In this document: positions 30,745 to 31,398 of the stretch, in pieces | How positions within the stretch are numbered: the stretch's first letter is position 1 | Layout: the number at the start of each line of letters is the position of its first letter | NCBI GenBank assembly: GCA_002506825.1 | Contig: DAYH01000024.1 | Location: 100,865 to 132,262, forward strand | Direction of reading: 5' to 3' | DNA: 31,398 nt | DNA from: Euryarchaeota archaeon UBA103 | Lineage (GTDB): Archaea > Thermoplasmatota > Poseidoniia > Poseidoniales > Thalassarchaeaceae | Program-made: the position numbers and the translations under genes | The notes under the pieces: model-generated | What the model was told of the DNA's origin: nothing | Seen by the model: the letters and a program-made list of their open reading frames with translations, nothing else | Databases searched by the model: none

Positions 30745-31398
30745 TCAGAATCCTATCTTATCTTCGTGCCCGCACTCTGGATGAGCGCAAACGACAGTGT
30801 ATCTATCTCTGGTAGGCTTTGGAATCCTCATCATTGCCCCGCAAAAGGAGCACTGATGAGTGATTGACTCGGGCTCCTTATTGATGGGCTCTTCTGGCTC
30901 ATCGAAGTCCTCATTGGAAACTGTCCATCCTAGTTGATCGGAGTAGGAGTCGTCTTCTTCAGTAATCTTGGACTGCCTGAGTCTGAGGTTTATCTTGATT
31001 CTCCTTCCCTTCCTCGCCTTGCTCTTCGGCTTACCCCTCGGCTTACCCCTCGGCTTACCTTTAGGAGGTGCCTTCTTCGGTGGCCGGGGGGCTTCCTTAG
31101 AGGGAGCGGCGGGCTTTGGTAGTGGATTTTCCTTAGGAGGGGGGGCCTTCTTCGGTGGTGGCGGTGGCGCCTTCTCAGGAGTCTTCAGCTGGCTCTTGAG
31201 CTGTGCGGCGAGCTCATAGTTCTCCTCACTCACCGCCTTTGCTATCGCATCTTTGATACCAGATTCCGTCATTGGCGGCTTTGGCGGTGGTGCCTTCTTC
31301 GGTGGTGGCGGTGGTGCCTTCTTCGGTGGTGGCGGTGGTGCCTTCTTCGGTGGTGGCGGTGCCCTCATCGGAGGAGGGGGCGGTGGTGCCTTCTTCGG
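30745..31398 (-). CDS. Pro-rich repeat / UVR-like motif / zinc-ribbon protein (5' truncated by window edge)
   Basis: The frame is open to the right edge, so the true start lies beyond 31398; an internal ATG at 31368 is probably not the start. At least 217 residues are visible. Order: K-K-A-P-P-P-P-P octapeptide repeats; a helical segment IKDAIAKAVSEENYELAAQL resembling the UVR motif that mediates UvrB-UvrC contact; more Pro/Lys repeats; GKPRGKPRGKPKSKARKGRR, very basic; an acidic region (EEDDSYSDQ, DEPEEPINKEPES); and a C-terminal zinc ribbon CSFCGAMMRIP...CAHPECGHEDK (C-x2-C, C-x4-C). The tail suggests nucleic-acid binding. A link to DNA repair is possible but unproven; UVR-like motifs also occur in stress proteins such as McsA and ClpC. 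Confidence 0.75.
   Translation of the reverse strand, partial: PKKAPPPPPPMRAPPPPKKAPPPPPKKAPPPPPKKAPPPKPPMTESGIKDAIAKAVSEENYELAAQLKSQLKTPEKAPPPPPKKAPPPKENPLPKPAAPSKEAPRPPKKAPPKGKPRGKPRGKPKSKARKGRRIKINLRLRQSKITEEDDSYSDQLGWTVSNEDFDEPEEPINKEPESITHQCSFCGAMMRIPKPTRDRYTVVCAHPECGHEDKIGF
31029..31066 (-). repeat. 12-nt tandem repeat encoding GKPR
   Basis: The plus-strand unit GGCTTACCCCTC occurs three times with the last copy diverged (GGCTTACCTTTA). It encodes the basic Gly-Lys-Pro-Arg run in the Pro-rich protein. Confidence 0.7.
31286..31398 (-). repeat. 24-nt tandem repeat encoding KKAPPPPP
   Basis: The plus-strand unit GGTGGTGCCTTCTTC plus GGTGGTGGC recurs at 31286, 31310 and 31334, then as a 3-nt-shorter variant near 31358 and a last copy from 31382 running off the window. 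A separated copy lies near 31145-31175. Near-identical copies suggest recent expansion by slippage. Confidence 0.85.

Noticed and set aside
30934..31219. Plus-strand Gly/Phe-rich frames opposite the Pro-rich gene.
   Set aside because: They are produced by the repetitive antisense of Lys-Pro codons; their low-complexity content has no independent support.
31040..31398. CRISPR-like repetition at the right edge.
   Set aside because: The repeats are directly adjacent 24-nt and 12-nt units without spacers and keep the reading frame, so they are coding repeats.

Overview
The window looks like a gene-dense chromosomal stretch of a mesophilic, probably marine, euryarchaeon. My best guess is the Marine Group II / Poseidoniales lineage (inference; no marker rRNA is present). 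Archaeal identity rests on an archaeal-type Trm5 and a diphthine synthase (Dph5), a geranylgeranyl-reductase family flavoprotein, and TATA-like boxes about 24-28 nt upstream of many start codons, which implies leaderless mRNAs. UvrA is of the type usually considered bacterial, as in many mesophilic archaea. No tRNA, rRNA, CRISPR or insertion sequence was seen.

Layout. 1-2190: a 5' gene fragment running off the left edge, then trm5 (-) and dph5 (+) in a head-to-head pair; both products protect reading-frame maintenance in translation. 2232-4680: two unrecognised genes, a 569-residue soluble protein and a multi-pass membrane protein. 4687-6501: a trans-sulfuration PLP enzyme followed by a LysE/RhtB exporter. 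6545-8945: a CTP-type polyprenol/phytol kinase-like membrane protein (+), and a cutA / YczE-like / SpoU methylase operon (-). 8993-14710: a plus-strand block with a geranylgeranyl-reductase family enzyme, a HAD-IIA phosphatase, an MmpL/RND transporter and an extended SDR.

14707-23507: a surface-protein region with a membrane-anchored subtilase, an Asp-box lipoprotein, a second LysE exporter, a Bax inhibitor-1-like protein and a 1114-residue RCC1 + Cys-rich-repeat surface protein. 23554-26529: uvrA. 26611-28655: two small membrane proteins, a DUF2237 protein, an unrecognised six-to-seven-pass membrane protein and a 40-residue ORF downstream of moeA. 28712-31398: moeA, a TauE/SafE transporter, and a Pro-rich / UVR-like / zinc-ribbon protein truncated by the right edge.

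The most notable items are the RCC1-GCC2/GCC3-like surface protein with paired cysteines in every RCC1 blade, the Pro-rich/UVR/zinc-ribbon protein, three or four tiny genes missed by a length cut-off but each preceded by a TATA box at the right distance, and extreme compaction in which palindromic CTAG tetramers serve as the stop codons of two convergent genes at once.
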